From Rhodococcus sp. ARC_M5 (GTDB taxonomy: Bacteria > Actinomycetota > Actinomycetes > Mycobacteriales > Mycobacteriaceae), in assembly GCF_022810405.1 (NCBI RefSeq), contig NZ_JALGQE010000007.1:124001-188000 (forward strand): a stretch of DNA of 64,000 nt. Reading direction: 5' to 3'. The number at the start of each line of letters is the position of its first letter. Position 1 is the stretch's first letter. Shown here piece by piece: positions 1-9,686 of the stretch. The notes beneath the pieces are model-generated. The model was given only the letters and a program-made list of their open reading frames with translations, ran no database searches and had not been told where the DNA came from. A program made the translations under genes and the position numbers.

Positions 1-1734
1 CGGATTGGCACCGCGCGCGAGCGTGAAGCGCAGCGCATCGGCACCGAACCGATCGACCCAGTCGAGAGGATCGATTCCGTTGCCCCGCGACTTCGACATC
101 TTCTTGCCGAACTGGTCGCGAATCAGGCCGTGCAGGAACACATCACGGAACGGAACCTGCGGCCCCTGCTTGCCTGCGGTGATCGCGTCGTCGGCTCCGA
201 CGTAGGTGCCGAACATCATCATCCGGGCGACCCAGAAGAACAGAATGTCGTACCCGGTGACGAGAACGCCGGTGGGATAGAACTTCTCGAGATCGGCGGT
301 GGCGTCGGGCCACCCCATCGTCGAGAAGGGCCACAGCCCGGAGGAGAACCAGGTGTCGAGGACGTCGGGGTCCTGCTCCCAGCCCTCGGGTGCGGTCTCC
401 CCCGGTCCGAGGCAGACGGTCTCGCCGTCGGGCCCGTACCAGATCGGAATCCGATGGCCCCACCACAGCTGGCGCGAGATGCACCAGTCGTGCATGTTGT
501 CCACCCAGGCGAACCAACGCGGTTCCTGACTCTTGGGGTGAATCACGGTGTCGCCGTTGCGGACTGCGTCGCCGGCCGCCTTCGCCAGCGTGTCGACCTT
601 GACCCACCACTGCAGCGACAGCCGCGGCTCGATCGGCTCACCGCTACGCTCGGAGTGGCCGACACTGTGCAGGTAGGGGCGCTTCTCGGCAACGACGCGG
701 CCCTGCTCGGCCAGTGCTTCACGCACCTTCACGCGCGCCTCGAAACGGTCCATCCCGTCGAATTGCGTTCCGGTATCGGCGATCCGCCCGGCCTTGTCCA
801 TGATCGAGGGCATCGGCAACGAGTGCCGCACGCCCATCTCGAAGTCGTTGGGATCGTGAGCCGGGGTGATCTTCACTGCGCCGGTACCGAATTCGGGGTC
901 GACGTAGTCGTCGGCGATGATCGGAATTCGTCGTCCGGTGAACGGGTGCTCGAGGGTGGTACCGACGAGTGCCTTGTACCGCTCGTCGTCGGGGTGAACG
1001 GCAACCGCGGTGTCGCCGAGCATCGTTTCGGCACGGGTGGTGGCAACGATGACGTGTGGCTCGGAATCGTCGAGCGACCCGTAGCGCAAGGACACGAGTT
1101 CGCCCTCGACGTCCTCGAACTTGACCTCGATGTCGGAGATGGCGGTCTGCAGCACCGGCGACCAGTTGACGAGTCGCTCGGCGCGGTAGATCAAACCGTC
1201 GTCGAACATCCGCTTGAACATGGTCTGTACGGCCTCGGACAAGCCGTCGTCCATGGTGAAACGCTCGCGGCTCCAGTCGACACCGTCGCCGATGCGTCGC
1301 ATCTGGCCACCGATGGTGCCACCGGATTCACGCTTCCAGTCCCAGACCTTGTCGATGAACAGCTCGCGGCCGAACTCTTCCTTGGTCTTGCCGTCGGCGG
1401 CGAGCTGCTTCTCCACGACGGTCTGCGTGGCGATACCGGCATGGTCCATACCCGGCAACCACAGCACCTCGTACCCGAGCATCCGCTTGCGCCGGCTCAG
1501 CGCATCCATCAACGTGTGATCGAGAGCATGGCCCATGTGCAGGCTGCCTGTGACGTTGGGCGGTGGCAGCACGATGGAGTACGGCGGCTTGCCGCTGGTG
1601 GCGTCGGCTTCGAAGTATCCGGCGTCGACCCAGGACCGGTACAGCTCCGCCTCGACCGCACTGGGATCCCAGCTCTTGGGCAGGTCGATCGAATCGGCGG
1701 GGTTCTCTGAGTGCTCTGGCGCTGAACTGGTCAC
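1..1734 (-). CDS. valS: Valine--tRNA ligase (partial, C-terminus cut by window edge)
   Basis: Class I aminoacyl-tRNA synthetase that charges tRNA-Val in the cytoplasm. Read from a GTG at 1734, the protein starts [20 protein letters not shown]. It shows the class I ATP-binding motif HMGH at residues 66-69 (context [14 protein letters not shown]) and the second signature KMSKS at about residues 545-549 (near base 90), followed by [10 protein letters not shown]. About 578 codons are present; the family is usually near 880, so the anticodon-binding and C-terminal coiled-coil parts lie outside the window. GTG at 1734 leaves only 9 nt to the upstream S9 peptidase gene, so the two are probably co-transcribed. 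The long open frame on the opposite strand is a shadow of this gene. Confidence 0.95.
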   Translation of the reverse strand, partial: MTSSAPEHSENPADSIDLPKSWDPSAVEAELYRSWVDAGYFEADATSGKPPYSIVLPPPNVTGSLHMGHALDHTLMDALSRRKRMLGYEVLWLPGMDHAGIATQTVVEKQLAADGKTKEEFGRELFIDKVWDWKRESGGTIGGQMRRIGDGVDWSRERFTMDDGLSEAVQTMFKRMFDDGLIYRAERLVNWSPVLQTAISDIEVKFEDVEGELVSLRYGSLDDSEPHVIVATTRAETMLGDTAVAVHPDDERYKALVGTTLEHPFTGRRIPIIADDYVDPEFGTGAVKITPAHDPNDFEMGVRHSLPMPSIMDKAGRIADTGTQFDGMDRFEARVKVREALAEQGRVVAEKRPYLHSVGHSERSGEPIEPRLSLQWWVKVDTLAKAAGDAVRNGDTVIHPKSQEPRWFAWVDNMHDWCISRQLWWGHRIPIWYGPDGETVCLGPGETAPEGWEQDPDVLDTWFSSGLWPFSTMGWPDATADLEKFYPTGVLVTGYDILFFWVARMMMFGTYVGADDAITAGKQGPQVPFRDVFLHGLIRDQFGKKMSKSRGNGIDPLDWVDRFGADALRFTLARGANP

Positions 1735-1743
1735 CGGTCGATT

Positions 1744-3735
1744 CTAGTGGCCGAGGATTCGTGGCATCGACACCCTCTCGCCCAGCACGTGCTCCGACAG
1801 GAATGCCAGCACCACCTCGTACCAGACCTTGGCGTGCTGAGGACTCAGAATCCAGTGGTTCTCCGCCGGGAAGTAGAGGAAACGATGCTCGGTGTTTCCC
1901 TCGTCGTCGGCGGGCAGGCCGGACTCACTGAGCAGTTCGTACCACAGCCGTAGGCCCTCGCCGATCGGTACGCGATAGTCCTTGTCGCCGTGGATGACCA
2001 GCATCGGCGTCGCGATGTCCGCGACGAACAGGTGCGGGGAGTTCTCCACCGCCATTTCCGGGGACATCTCGCGAGCCCAGTAGTACGGCGCATCGGTCGT
2101 CGGTCCGAACTGGTCGAGCGCCCACAGGCTCGCATGGGTGACGATGGCGTCGAACCGGTCGGTGTGGCCGGCGATCCAGTTGGCCATGTAGCCGCCGAAG
2201 GATCCGCCCATCGCCGCAGTGCGGGTGTGGTCGATGTCCTCTCGCGCGGCCGCTACATCGGTCAACGCCATCAGATCGGTGAACGGTGCCTTACCCCACG
2301 CTCCCCAACCGCGCTGCACGAACTCTTGGCCGTAGCCGGTGGACAGAGCCGGATCGGGCAGTAGCACCGCGTACCCGCGGGCGACCATCAGCCACGGATT
2401 CCACCGCCAGGACCAGGTGTTCCACGAGCCGAGCGGACCACCGTGCACCCAGAGCAGCAGCGGCGCGGGTGCCGCGTCGGGGGAAGCATCGGGTAGTGCC
2501 AGCCAGCCGCGTATGCGCGAGCCGTCGTCGACGACGGTGTCGATCTCGGTGAGAGTGCCGGGCAACGGGCAGTGTTCGATGGCGGTGTCGAGGTCGACGA
2601 CGGTGCCGTCGGACAGGTCGATCGATACCGGATGCGGGGCGGCCAGATAGGACGCGGCGAGTGCCAGCACCCTGGTTCCGTCCGAGGACACGTGAACGTG
2701 GGTGTACGCATCGTTCGTGTTCGTCAGTCGACGCGGTTCCGCGCCCTCGCGGACGACGAAGATGGGAGACCGGCCGTCGTCGTCCGCGGTGACCAGCACC
2801 CCGGACCCGTCCGACAGCCACACCGGATCGATCGGCCAGCGATCCCAGCCCGGCGCCACATCGATCACCGAAGAAGTCCCGAAATCGAAGCGCTGCAGCG
2901 TCATTCGAGGCGCATCCTCGGGAGTGGAGAGCGACTCTCGCACGAACATCACGGACGCGCCGTCGGGCGAGATCGCCGGCGCACCCAGGTCGGCGTCGAC
3001 GTCGTCGACGATCGTGGCACGCTCCCCCGTCTCGGTGTCGATGCGTACCAGCACCGTCCGCACGGTCGCGAGTGCACCGGGAACGGCCCAGGTGGACACG
3101 ACGAACGTGCCGTCCCTGCTGACGTCGAACGACGCCTCGTGCAGGGCTCCGGCCGCATCCGGGGTGACATCACGCAACCCCGTCGTGCCGTCGGTCGATC
3201 CGGCGAACAGATGTGGGGTGGCAGGACCGAGATCGTGATCCCAGAACCGCACCGGAACACCGGTGTGCAGAATCGCATCCACCTTGTTTGCCTTGCGTTC
3301 CGTGCGCAGGGCGTCGTCTTCCTCATCGGTGCTCGACGATCCGAACACCGGCGAGAACCCGACGAGTCCGTAACCGGAACGGGCGGTGCGGATCTCGCTC
3401 AGACCGGCGGACCGCGTCTCGAGCACTCGCGCCTCGCCGCCCGAGGCAGGCAGGATCCACAGCCGGGCCGGATCGTCCTTGCTCGATCGGCGGGAGAACA
3501 ACAGATCGCCCGCCGGGGTGAACACCGGAGCGCTCTCCCCCAGTTCACCGTGTGTGAGGCGACGGGCAGGCGAACCACCGTCGACGTCGATCTCCCACAA
3601 CGACGTTCGATACTCGGTCCGTGAATCGTCCAGTGCGGCAACCACGATCACCGCGCGAGAGAAATCGTGCGTGGCCGCCAGGCCGGTGACTCGGCGGGCT
3701 CCGATGTACTCGTCGACATCGTCGTACATGCTCAT
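1744..3735 (-). CDS. S9-family (prolyl oligopeptidase-like) serine peptidase
   Basis: A 663-residue peptidase with an N-terminal beta-propeller-like region (about 1-400, repeated blade-type strands) and a C-terminal alpha/beta-hydrolase domain. The nucleophile elbow GGSFGGY places Ser at about 512; Asp of HGDKDYRVP is near 586 and His of AENHW near 627, which completes a catalytic triad. It should cleave peptides or act as an acylaminoacyl peptidase; the exact substrate cannot be read from sequence. No signal peptide is visible, so it is probably cytoplasmic. An in-frame ATG two codons in (3729) is an alternative start. It lies 28 nt downstream of sigF and 9 nt upstream of valS on the same strand. 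Confidence 0.88.
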   Translation of the reverse strand: MSMYDDVDEYIGARRVTGLAATHDFSRAVIVVAALDDSRTEYRTSLWEIDVDGGSPARRLTHGELGESAPVFTPAGDLLFSRRSSKDDPARLWILPASGGEARVLETRSAGLSEIRTARSGYGLVGFSPVFGSSSTDEEDDALRTERKANKVDAILHTGVPVRFWDHDLGPATPHLFAGSTDGTTGLRDVTPDAAGALHEASFDVSRDGTFVVSTWAVPGALATVRTVLVRIDTETGERATIVDDVDADLGAPAISPDGASVMFVRESLSTPEDAPRMTLQRFDFGTSSVIDVAPGWDRWPIDPVWLSDGSGVLVTADDDGRSPIFVVREGAEPRRLTNTNDAYTHVHVSSDGTRVLALAASYLAAPHPVSIDLSDGTVVDLDTAIEHCPLPGTLTEIDTVVDDGSRIRGWLALPDASPDAAPAPLLLWVHGGPLGSWNTWSWRWNPWLMVARGYAVLLPDPALSTGYGQEFVQRGWGAWGKAPFTDLMALTDVAAAREDIDHTRTAAMGGSFGGYMANWIAGHTDRFDAIVTHASLWALDQFGPTTDAPYYWAREMSPEMAVENSPHLFVADIATPMLVIHGDKDYRVPIGEGLRLWYELLSESGLPADDEGNTEHRFLYFPAENHWILSPQHAKVWYEVVLAFLSEHVLGERVSMPRILGH

Positions 3736-3763
3736 CCACCGAGCCTAGCTTTGTCGGTCGCCT

Positions 3764-4549
3764 TCAGTCCTCGCCGAGGTCTTCACGCAACTGAGCGAGC
3801 GTGCGAGCCAGAATTCGCGAGACGTGCATCTGCGAAATCCCCACTTTCTCGGCGATCTGAGTCTGAGTCATCGACCCGAAGAATCGAAGGACGACGATTC
3901 GACGCTCCCGCTCCGGCAGCTTCTCGAGTGCGGGGCGCACGGCGAGGTAGCTTTCCATCTTCTCGAGCTCCGGATCGTCGGCACCGAGGGTGTCCATCAG
4001 CGGCAACCGATCCTCGCTGACCACCGAGTCGACGGACACGGTCTGGTACGCGCTGCGAGCGAGCAGCGCCTGCGAGGCTTCTTTGACATCGATGCCGAGC
4101 TCGGCGGCGATCTCGCTGGCGGTCGGAGCACGACCGAGCTTCTGCGACAACGATCCCACCGCCTGAGAGATCATCGAGTTCAGTTCTTTCATGCGACGCG
4201 GTACCCGCACCGACCATCCGGCGTCGCGGAAGTAGCGGCGGGCCTCGCCCATGATCGTGGGCACGGCGAACGACACGAAGTCGGAGCCGCGTTCTATGTC
4301 GAACCTGTCGACGGCGTTCACCAGGCCGAGCCGGGAGACCTGCAGGAGGTCCTCGTGTGCTTCACCGCGACCGCCGAAGCGTCGTGCGATGTGTTCTGCG
4401 AGAGGGAGGCAGCGGGTGATGATGCGATCGCGCAGCACTCGACGCTGCGGTGAATTCTCGTCGAGCGCCTGCATCTGCTGGATCAGCGCGACAACGTCGC
4501 TGTAATCGTCGGACTCTCGCCGTGTGCTTCGTTCGTGCGGCACAGGCAC
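3764..4549 (-). CDS. sigF: SigF/SigB-type alternative RNA polymerase sigma factor
   Basis: A 261-residue group 3 sigma factor of the SigB/SigF general-stress and stationary-phase type. Region 2 is recognisable in CLPLAEHIARRFGGRGEAHE through GSDFVSFAVPTIMGEARRYF; region 3 follows (VPRRMKELN); region 4 ends with the helix-turn-helix MTQTQIAEKVGISQMHVSRI. The frame stays open upstream to 4993, but that stretch lies over rsbW in another frame. The GTG at 4549 overlaps the rsbW stop (taGTG) and gives the usual family length, so I take it as the start and infer translational coupling. A second in-frame GTG lies two codons later. Its partner is the anti-sigma factor encoded immediately upstream. 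Confidence 0.93.
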   Translation of the reverse strand: MPVPHERSTRRESDDYSDVVALIQQMQALDENSPQRRVLRDRIITRCLPLAEHIARRFGGRGEAHEDLLQVSRLGLVNAVDRFDIERGSDFVSFAVPTIMGEARRYFRDAGWSVRVPRRMKELNSMISQAVGSLSQKLGRAPTASEIAAELGIDVKEASQALLARSAYQTVSVDSVVSEDRLPLMDTLGADDPELEKMESYLAVRPALEKLPERERRIVVLRFFGSMTQTQIAEKVGISQMHVSRILARTLAQLREDLGED

Positions 4550-4980
4550 TAGACCGTGCTCCTCCGCTTGACCACGTCGATCGCAACCACGCGACCGGCC
4601 GCGCCCTCGACGGCGTCGTCGGCGCGCAGCTCGATGGTGTCGGTCAACGTCTGCAGCACGTGCCAGCCGAAGCTGTCCTTCTTCGGTACCGACGTCGGTG
4701 CCAACGTGGAGGTGACGACGATTCGGATTCCGGAGTTGCTCACCGAGAACGTGCACGACAGCTCTGCATCGGTGACCGAACCCTTGATCAGCTGCGAACA
4801 GACCTCGTCCACGACCAACTTCACATCGGCGATGTCGTCGAGCGTGAAGTCGCTCAGCACCGCGAGAGTTTCGGCGACGGCACGAACCACAGGAAGTTGG
4901 TCGGCCTCGGCCCGCACTCTCAGCTCGACCGGTGCACCGGAACCGCGCTCCAGTTCTTCGACCTTGCTGACCCCAGCCAT
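4549..4980 (-). CDS. rsbW: Anti-sigma F factor, RsbW-like serine kinase/ATPase
   Basis: A 143-residue HATPase_c_2 (GHKL) protein of the RsbW/UsfX type that should bind SigF and hold it inactive. The order rsbW then sigF with a 1-nt stop/start overlap is the classical partner-switching arrangement. The N-box region reads VKLVVDEVCSQLIKG and keeps the Glu, but has Gln where many GHKL kinases have the Mg-binding Asn; the G-box region is FGWHVLQTLTD. The ATG at 4980 is chosen because GGGAAG sits about 5 nt upstream; a GTG at 4986 is the alternative. A SigF/SigB-type promoter lies about 50 nt upstream, suggesting autoregulation. No anti-anti-sigma gene is present nearby. Confidence 0.88.
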   Translation of the reverse strand: MAGVSKVEELERGSGAPVELRVRAEADQLPVVRAVAETLAVLSDFTLDDIADVKLVVDEVCSQLIKGSVTDAELSCTFSVSNSGIRIVVTSTLAPTSVPKKDSFGWHVLQTLTDTIELRADDAVEGAAGRVVAIDVVKRRSTV

Positions 4981-5031
4981 CCGCACTTCCCATCGTCGCC
5001 GAGCAGTCGTCTTACCGTTCGCCGAGCCAGA

Positions 5032-5058
5032 CTACCCAGCGACGCACGTTTCAATCCT
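5032..5058 (-). promoter_or_regulatory. Candidate SigF/SigB-type promoter of rsbW-sigF
   Basis: On the minus strand the -35-like AGGATTGA (5058-5051) is followed after 13 nt by GGGTAG (5037-5032). This resembles the SigB/SigF consensus (RGGxTTRA, 12-15 nt, GGGTAT). The inferred start of transcription is about 45 nt before the rsbW ATG. Pattern match by eye. Confidence 0.5.
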
Positions 5059-5071
5059 GGCAGTCGGGTAA
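5048..5071 (+). promoter_or_regulatory. Candidate SigF/SigB-type promoter facing malQ
   Basis: On the plus strand GTTTCA (5048-5053) is followed after 12 nt by GGGTAA (5066-5071), the spacing and sequence of a SigB/SigF promoter. It overlaps the opposite promoter of rsbW-sigF back to back. If real, malQ would be a SigF target. Confidence 0.42.
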
Positions 5072-5165
5072 CCGGGCCCGCCGATCGTTCGATTCGAGCC
5101 GATGGCAGGTGAACGACGGCCCGGCCGGCATGACGCGGGCGCAGCGAACTGGCACGATCATCGAT

Positions 5166-7337
5166 GTGGACTACTCGCAGGCACTTCGCTCTCTGGCCAG
5201 ACGCCTCGGCACTTCGACCTCGTATCGAGGCTGGGACGACACCGAACACGACGTGAGCGACGACACCCTGCGTCAGGTGCTTGCCGCTCGCGGCTACGCA
5301 ACCGAATCGACCGAGGACGTCGAGCGCGCTCTGGCCGACATCGAGAACGCACCGTGGCGGCGCCTGCTGCCACCGGTCGTGGTGGCCACCCAGGGCAGCG
5401 ATGCCGTGGTGTGGGTGCATGTGCCACACGGCAATCCGGTCGAGGTGTCGATGGTGTCCGAGGACGGCGAGACCATCGACGTGACCCAGGCCGACGTCTG
5501 GGTCGATCCCCGCGAGGTCGACGGCCGCCTCATCGGTCGCGCCACGTTCGTCGTTCCGGGCAGTGCACCGCTCGGTTGGCACAGCCTGACCGCGACGACC
5601 ATCAGCGAGGACAATACGGTCCGAACGTCGGACACCGTCGTGGTGGTCACCCCGAAGACGTTGTCGCCCAACGCAGAACTGACAGATCGGCAACGGACGG
5701 GTCTGCTCACCCAGCTGTATTCGGTGCGCTCGAAGCGATCGTGGGGAATCGGCGATCTCGGCGACCTGGAGGACATGGCCGACATCGCCGGCCGTGAGCA
5801 CGCGTTCGACTACCTCCTCGTCAATCCTCTGCACGCCGACCGACCCACCACACCGGTCGAGGCGTCGCCGTATCTGCCGACCACGCGGCGCTTCTTCAAT
5901 TCGCTCTACATCCGAGTGGAGAACATTCGCGAAACCGCGTTGCTGTCGCCGGAACAGTTCGGCAAGGTCCAGAAAGCAGCGAAACGGTTCGACAAGGCCA
6001 ACAAGCGCACCAGGAAGCTCGATCGAGACTCGACCTTCACGGCGAAACTGCGCGCCCTGGAACGTGTTCACAAGGTGGAACGGAGCCCGGCCCGCGAGTC
6101 CGCATTCCGTGCATTCGTCGAACGCGAGGGTTCCGGACTGCGCGATTTCGCGGTGTGGAGCGCCCTGGCGGAGAAATTCGGACCGGAGAATTCGGCGTGG
6201 ACCGACAGAGCCGCACACCCGCGTACCGACTTCGTGCTCGAACAACGCGCAAAGCTGGCCCAACGCATCGATTTCCACATGTGGTTGCAGTGGATCTGCG
6301 ACGAACAGCTGGCCGCCGCGCAACGCGCTGCACTCGACGCGGGGATGGACATCGGAATCATGCACGACCTCGCCGTTGGCGTGGCACGCGGTGGAGCCGA
6401 CGCCTGGGCTCTCGGTGACGTGCTGGCGTCGGGAGTCACGGTGGGCGCGCCGCCGGACAACTTCAACCAGCAGGGCCAGAACTGGAACCAACCCCCGTGG
6501 GATCCCGACCGACTCCGCGAACTGGCGTACGTCCCCTACCGCGACATGCTGCGCACGATCCTTCGTCATGCCGGCGGTATCCGCGTCGACCACATCCTGG
6601 GCCTGTTCCGTCTGTGGTGGATCCCGCAGGAGGCCGAGAACGCCGGCGGCGGAACGTATGTCGAGTACGACCACGAGGCCCTGATCGGCATCCTGGCCCT
6701 CGAGGCCGAGCGCGCAGGCGCGGTGGTGGTCGGCGAGGATCTCGGCGTCTTCGAGCCGATGGTGCAGGAGTACCTCACCGAACGCGGCATCTTCGGCACC
6801 TCGATCCTGTGGTTCGAGGCCGACGAATCGGGGCCGATCCCGCCCGAGAACTACCGCAGCCTCTGCCTGACGTCGGTGACCACCCACGATCTGCCGCCCA
6901 CGGCCGGTTACCTCGACGGCGAACACATCGACCTTCGGTCACGTCTCGGCCTGCTCGAACGCGATATCGATTCCGAGAAGGAGGTCGACGCACGCGCACG
7001 CGAGGCCGTTCTCGACATGGCACGGGAACGCGGATTGCTCGACGCCGACGCCGACAACCACGACACGGTGGAAGCTCTGCATCGCCTCGTCCAGCGCAGT
7101 CCATCCCTGCTGATCGGTGTCGCTCTGGTCGACGCCGTCGGAGAACACCGCATTCAGAACCAGCCCGGTACCGACGAAACCCAGTACGAGAACTGGAAGA
7201 TCCCGTTGGCCGACGCGAAAGGCAAGCGAGTACTCGTCGACGATCTCGTCGATCACCCCCGGATGGTCTCGTTGGTGAGCGCAATGGCCGACCGAGTCGA
7301 GAGCCCGAGAACGCCGGGGTCCACAATCGAAGAATGA
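5166..7337 (+). CDS. malQ: 4-alpha-glucanotransferase (amylomaltase)
   Basis: GH77 enzyme that transfers alpha-1,4-glucan segments between maltooligosaccharides in cytoplasmic glycogen/maltodextrin turnover. About 723 residues, with the N-terminal extension typical of actinobacterial MalQ (region to about 180) before the catalytic barrel, which begins near [21 protein letters not shown]77 landmarks include [17 protein letters not shown] (nucleophile Asp), VVGEDLG (acid/base Glu) and [11 protein letters not shown]. The frame is open from 5109; I favour GTG 5166 because the resulting N-terminus ([13 protein letters not shown]) fits the start of mycobacterial MalQ, although neither it nor ATG 5130 has a strong Shine-Dalgarno. 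It is divergent from rsbW-sigF. Confidence 0.92.
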   Translation: MDYSQALRSLARRLGTSTSYRGWDDTEHDVSDDTLRQVLAARGYATESTEDVERALADIENAPWRRLLPPVVVATQGSDAVVWVHVPHGNPVEVSMVSEDGETIDVTQADVWVDPREVDGRLIGRATFVVPGSAPLGWHSLTATTISEDNTVRTSDTVVVVTPKTLSPNAELTDRQRTGLLTQLYSVRSKRSWGIGDLGDLEDMADIAGREHAFDYLLVNPLHADRPTTPVEASPYLPTTRRFFNSLYIRVENIRETALLSPEQFGKVQKAAKRFDKANKRTRKLDRDSTFTAKLRALERVHKVERSPARESAFRAFVEREGSGLRDFAVWSALAEKFGPENSAWTDRAAHPRTDFVLEQRAKLAQRIDFHMWLQWICDEQLAAAQRAALDAGMDIGIMHDLAVGVARGGADAWALGDVLASGVTVGAPPDNFNQQGQNWNQPPWDPDRLRELAYVPYRDMLRTILRHAGGIRVDHILGLFRLWWIPQEAENAGGGTYVEYDHEALIGILALEAERAGAVVVGEDLGVFEPMVQEYLTERGIFGTSILWFEADESGPIPPENYRSLCLTSVTTHDLPPTAGYLDGEHIDLRSRLGLLERDIDSEKEVDARAREAVLDMARERGLLDADADNHDTVEALHRLVQRSPSLLIGVALVDAVGEHRIQNQPGTDETQYENWKIPLADAKGKRVLVDDLVDHPRMVSLVSAMADRVESPRTPGSTIEE

Positions 7338-7362
7338 GCCACCGCGAATTCAGCCGATACTG

Positions 7363-8208
7363 ATGGGCCGCATCACTACCCGCAGACCCGTCGTCCGACT
7401 CCGGGGCGAGCACCGCGTCGAGCGCCCGGACACCCTCGTGGTGGAGGAACCGATGGAGTTGCGGGTGAACGGCTCAGCACTTGCCGTGACCATGCGAACT
7501 CCCGGCCACGACGTCGAGCTCGCACACGGCTTCCTGCTGACCGAAGGTGTGATCGCCTCGGGAGCCGACATCGCGGCGGCTCGCTACTGCGACGGGGTCG
7601 ACGACGAGGGCGCGAACACCTACAACGTCCTCGATGTCACCCTGGCCGAGGGTGTCGCCCCGCCGGAGACCGGCGTCGAGCGGAACTTCTACACGACGTC
7701 CTCGTGTGGGGTGTGCGGCAAGGGATCGTTGGACGCAATTCGATTGCGCACCAAGCATTCCCCCGTGGCCGATTCCGTCGTCGTGACGTCGGACACTCTT
7801 TCCGGGCTACCCGATACGTTGCGGGCTGCGCAGAAGGTTTTCGATGCCACCGGCGGCCTGCATGCCGCAGCCCTGTTCACCGCAGACGGCGAGATGCTCG
7901 TTCTGCGTGAGGATGTCGGACGCCACAACGCCGTCGACAAGGTCGTCGGCTGGGCGGTCACCACCGATCGAATTCCCTTGCAGGGGACGGTGCTGATGGT
8001 CAGCGGGCGCGCCTCGTTCGAGTTGGCCCAGAAGGCGGTGATGTCCGGGATACCGATTCTCGCGGCGGTCTCGGCCCCGTCGTCGCTGGCGGTCGACCTC
8101 GCGACCGAATCCGGTCTGACGGTCGTCGGCTTTCTCCGCGGTCGGTCGATGAACCTCTACTCCCACGCCGACCGCGTTCTCGTCTCAGACGGCAGCGTCG
8201 ACCAGTAG
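7363..8208 (+). CDS. fdhD: Formate dehydrogenase accessory sulfurtransferase FdhD
   Basis: A 281-residue FdhD/NarQ family protein that passes sulfur from a cysteine desulfurase to the molybdenum cofactor of formate dehydrogenase. The family CxxC is present as Cys115 and Cys118 in [10 protein letters not shown]. Other family segments are [26 protein letters not shown] and [12 protein letters not shown]. It starts at ATG 7363, 25 nt after malQ. Its last 24 nt overlap the convergent end of pcaJ. No formate dehydrogenase structural gene lies in the window, so the client enzyme must be encoded elsewhere. Confidence 0.92.
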   Translation: MGRITTRRPVVRLRGEHRVERPDTLVVEEPMELRVNGSALAVTMRTPGHDVELAHGFLLTEGVIASGADIAAARYCDGVDDEGANTYNVLDVTLAEGVAPPETGVERNFYTTSSCGVCGKGSLDAIRLRTKHSPVADSVVVTSDTLSGLPDTLRAAQKVFDATGGLHAAALFTADGEMLVLREDVGRHNAVDKVVGWAVTTDRIPLQGTVLMVSGRASFELAQKAVMSGIPILAAVSAPSSLAVDLATESGLTVVGFLRGRSMNLYSHADRVLVSDGSVDQ

Positions 8209-8832
8209 TTCGGCTGCGGTCGCGTTCCTGACCTCGTCCACCGACACACCGGGCGCGGTCTCGACGAGACGTAGGCCGTTCGCGGTGACGTCGAGCACGG
8301 CCATGTCGGAAATGATCCTGTGCACGCACCCCTTGCCGGTCAACGGCAGGGTGCACTGTTCGAGAATCTTCGGCTCGCCCGTGCGCGAGACGTGCTCCAT
8401 CATCACGATGACGCGCCGCGCTCCGTGCACCAGATCCATCGCGCCGCCCATGCCCTTGACCATGTGCCCGGGGATCATCCAGTTCGCCAGATCACCGGTG
8501 GCACTGACCTGCATCGCACCCAGCACTGCGACGTCGACCTGGCCGCCGCGGATCATTCCGAACGACTGCGCGGAGTCGAAGTAGGAGGCACCGGGAAGGA
8601 CGGTGATGGTTTCCTTGCCCGCGTTGATGATCTCGGCGTCGAGTTCGTCCTCGGTGGGATAGGGTCCGACGCCGAGCACTCCGTTCTCCGAATGCAGGAT
8701 CACCGAGACGTCGGTGGGAATGTAGTTGGGCACGAGGGTCGGCATTCCGATGCCCAGATTGACGTACTGGCCGTCGCCGAGTTCCTGCGCTACCCGAGCC
8801 GCCATCTGTTCGCGGGTCATCTTCTCGCTCAT
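8185..8832 (-). CDS. pcaJ: 3-oxoadipate CoA-transferase, subunit B
   Basis: A 215-residue beta subunit of the class I CoA-transferase that moves CoA from succinyl-CoA to 3-oxoadipate. The catalytic-Glu motif appears as [13 protein letters not shown] (residues about 47-59), with [11 protein letters not shown] and [18 protein letters not shown] also typical. It starts at an ATG whose ATGA overlaps the pcaI stop by 4 nt, so the two subunits are translationally coupled. Position beside pcaHG identifies the 3-oxoadipate rather than acetoacetate specificity; sequence alone cannot exclude the related succinyl-CoA:acetoacetate transferases. Confidence 0.9.
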   Translation of the reverse strand: MSEKMTREQMAARVAQELGDGQYVNLGIGMPTLVPNYIPTDVSVILHSENGVLGVGPYPTEDELDAEIINAGKETITVLPGASYFDSAQSFGMIRGGQVDVAVLGAMQVSATGDLANWMIPGHMVKGMGGAMDLVHGARRVIVMMEHVSRTGEPKILEQCTLPLTGKGCVHRIISDMAVLDVTANGLRLVETAPGVSVDEVRNATAAELLVDAAV

Positions 8833-9578
8833 GCTCGTACCGTCCTCTGCTCGATACCGACCTCGACCGGTCCGACGTGGACCACTCGCTGCACGTGGAT
8901 ACCCGGGGTGTGCACCTCGTCCGGTCCGATCTCGCCCGGCTCGACGAGGTGCTCGACCTGCGCGACGGTGATACGCCCCGACGCGGCGGCTGGTGGATTG
9001 AAGTTTCGCGCACTGGCGTGGAACACGAGGTTGCCGTGGCGGTCACCCTTCCAGGCGTGCACGAGCGCGTAGTCGGCGATGATCCCGCGTTCCATCACGT
9101 AGGTGACACCGTCGAACTCGCGGGTCTCCTTCGGCGGACTGGCCAGAGCGATGCCACCGCTGCCGTCGTATCGCAACGGCAATCCGCCGTCCGCGACCTG
9201 GGTTCCGACGCCTGCGGGCGTGAAGAAGGCCGGTATTCCGGCACCGCCGGCTCGTAGTCGCTCGGCGAGGGTGCCCTGCGGGGTGAGTTCGACTTCGAGT
9301 TCGCCGGCGAGGTACTGCCGCGCGAACTCCTTGTTCGAGCCGACGTACGAGCTGATGGTCCGACGAATGCGGTGCTGCGCCAGCAACACTCCCAAGCCGA
9401 AGCCGTCCGTTCCGCAGTTGTTGCTGATGGTTTCCAGATCGGTCGCACCCTGCGCGAGCACGGCATCGATCAGAATTTCCGGCACTCCCACCAAACCGAA
9501 TCCCCCGACGGCGATCGACGAACCATCGGGCATGTCCACTACGGCTTCGGTGGCGCTGGCCACGACTTTGTCCAACAT
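8829..9578 (-). CDS. pcaI: 3-oxoadipate CoA-transferase, subunit A
   Basis: A 249-residue alpha subunit of the same CoA-transferase. The glycine-rich CoA-binding segment [13 protein letters not shown] lies at about residues 23-35, and [14 protein letters not shown] and [18 protein letters not shown] are family-typical. ATG 9578 ([13 protein letters not shown]) is preferred because family members begin close to M-x-DK; an in-frame GTG at 9587 exists. It is transcribed away from pcaH across a 108-bp regulatory gap. Together with PcaF it converts 3-oxoadipate to succinyl-CoA and acetyl-CoA. Confidence 0.9.
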   Translation of the reverse strand: MLDKVVASATEAVVDMPDGSSIAVGGFGLVGVPEILIDAVLAQGATDLETISNNCGTDGFGLGVLLAQHRIRRTISSYVGSNKEFARQYLAGELEVELTPQGTLAERLRAGGAGIPAFFTPAGVGTQVADGGLPLRYDGSGGIALASPPKETREFDGVTYVMERGIIADYALVHAWKGDRHGNLVFHASARNFNPPAAASGRITVAQVEHLVEPGEIGPDEVHTPGIHVQRVVHVGPVEVGIEQRTVRA

Positions 9579-9686
9579 GGGACGCACGCTACCTCATCCT
9601 GTGCGTTATGTGAACAGGTTGCCACCATGCGAACGCTTCGCTACTGTGACTATTGCGTAGATCACCACAATCGTGAGGAACCGTCG
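9579..9686. promoter_or_regulatory. pcaI/pcaH divergent control region
   Basis: A 108-bp gap between the two divergent pca arms. Visible structures are a direct repeat TGTGAAC (9609-9615) and TGCGAAC (9628-9634), 19 bp apart (about two helical turns), and a hyphenated palindrome GCGAACGCTTCGC (9629-9641). These are plausible sites for the IclR-type PcaR encoded in the operon. GAGGAA (9675-9680) is the pcaH ribosome-binding site. Operator assignment is inference. Confidence 0.4.

Noticed and set aside
130..1710. 526-codon open frame on the plus strand
   Set aside because: Exact antisense of valS, whose HMGH and KMSKS motifs are clear; composition is the usual high-GC shadow with no recognisable domain.
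4550..4993. N-terminal extension of sigF by 148 codons
   Set aside because: Lies over rsbW in another frame; the GTG overlapping the rsbW stop gives the normal sigma-factor length.
4920..6926. 668-codon open frame on the minus strand
   Set aside because: Antisense of malQ, which has all GH77 motifs; no domain seen in the shadow.
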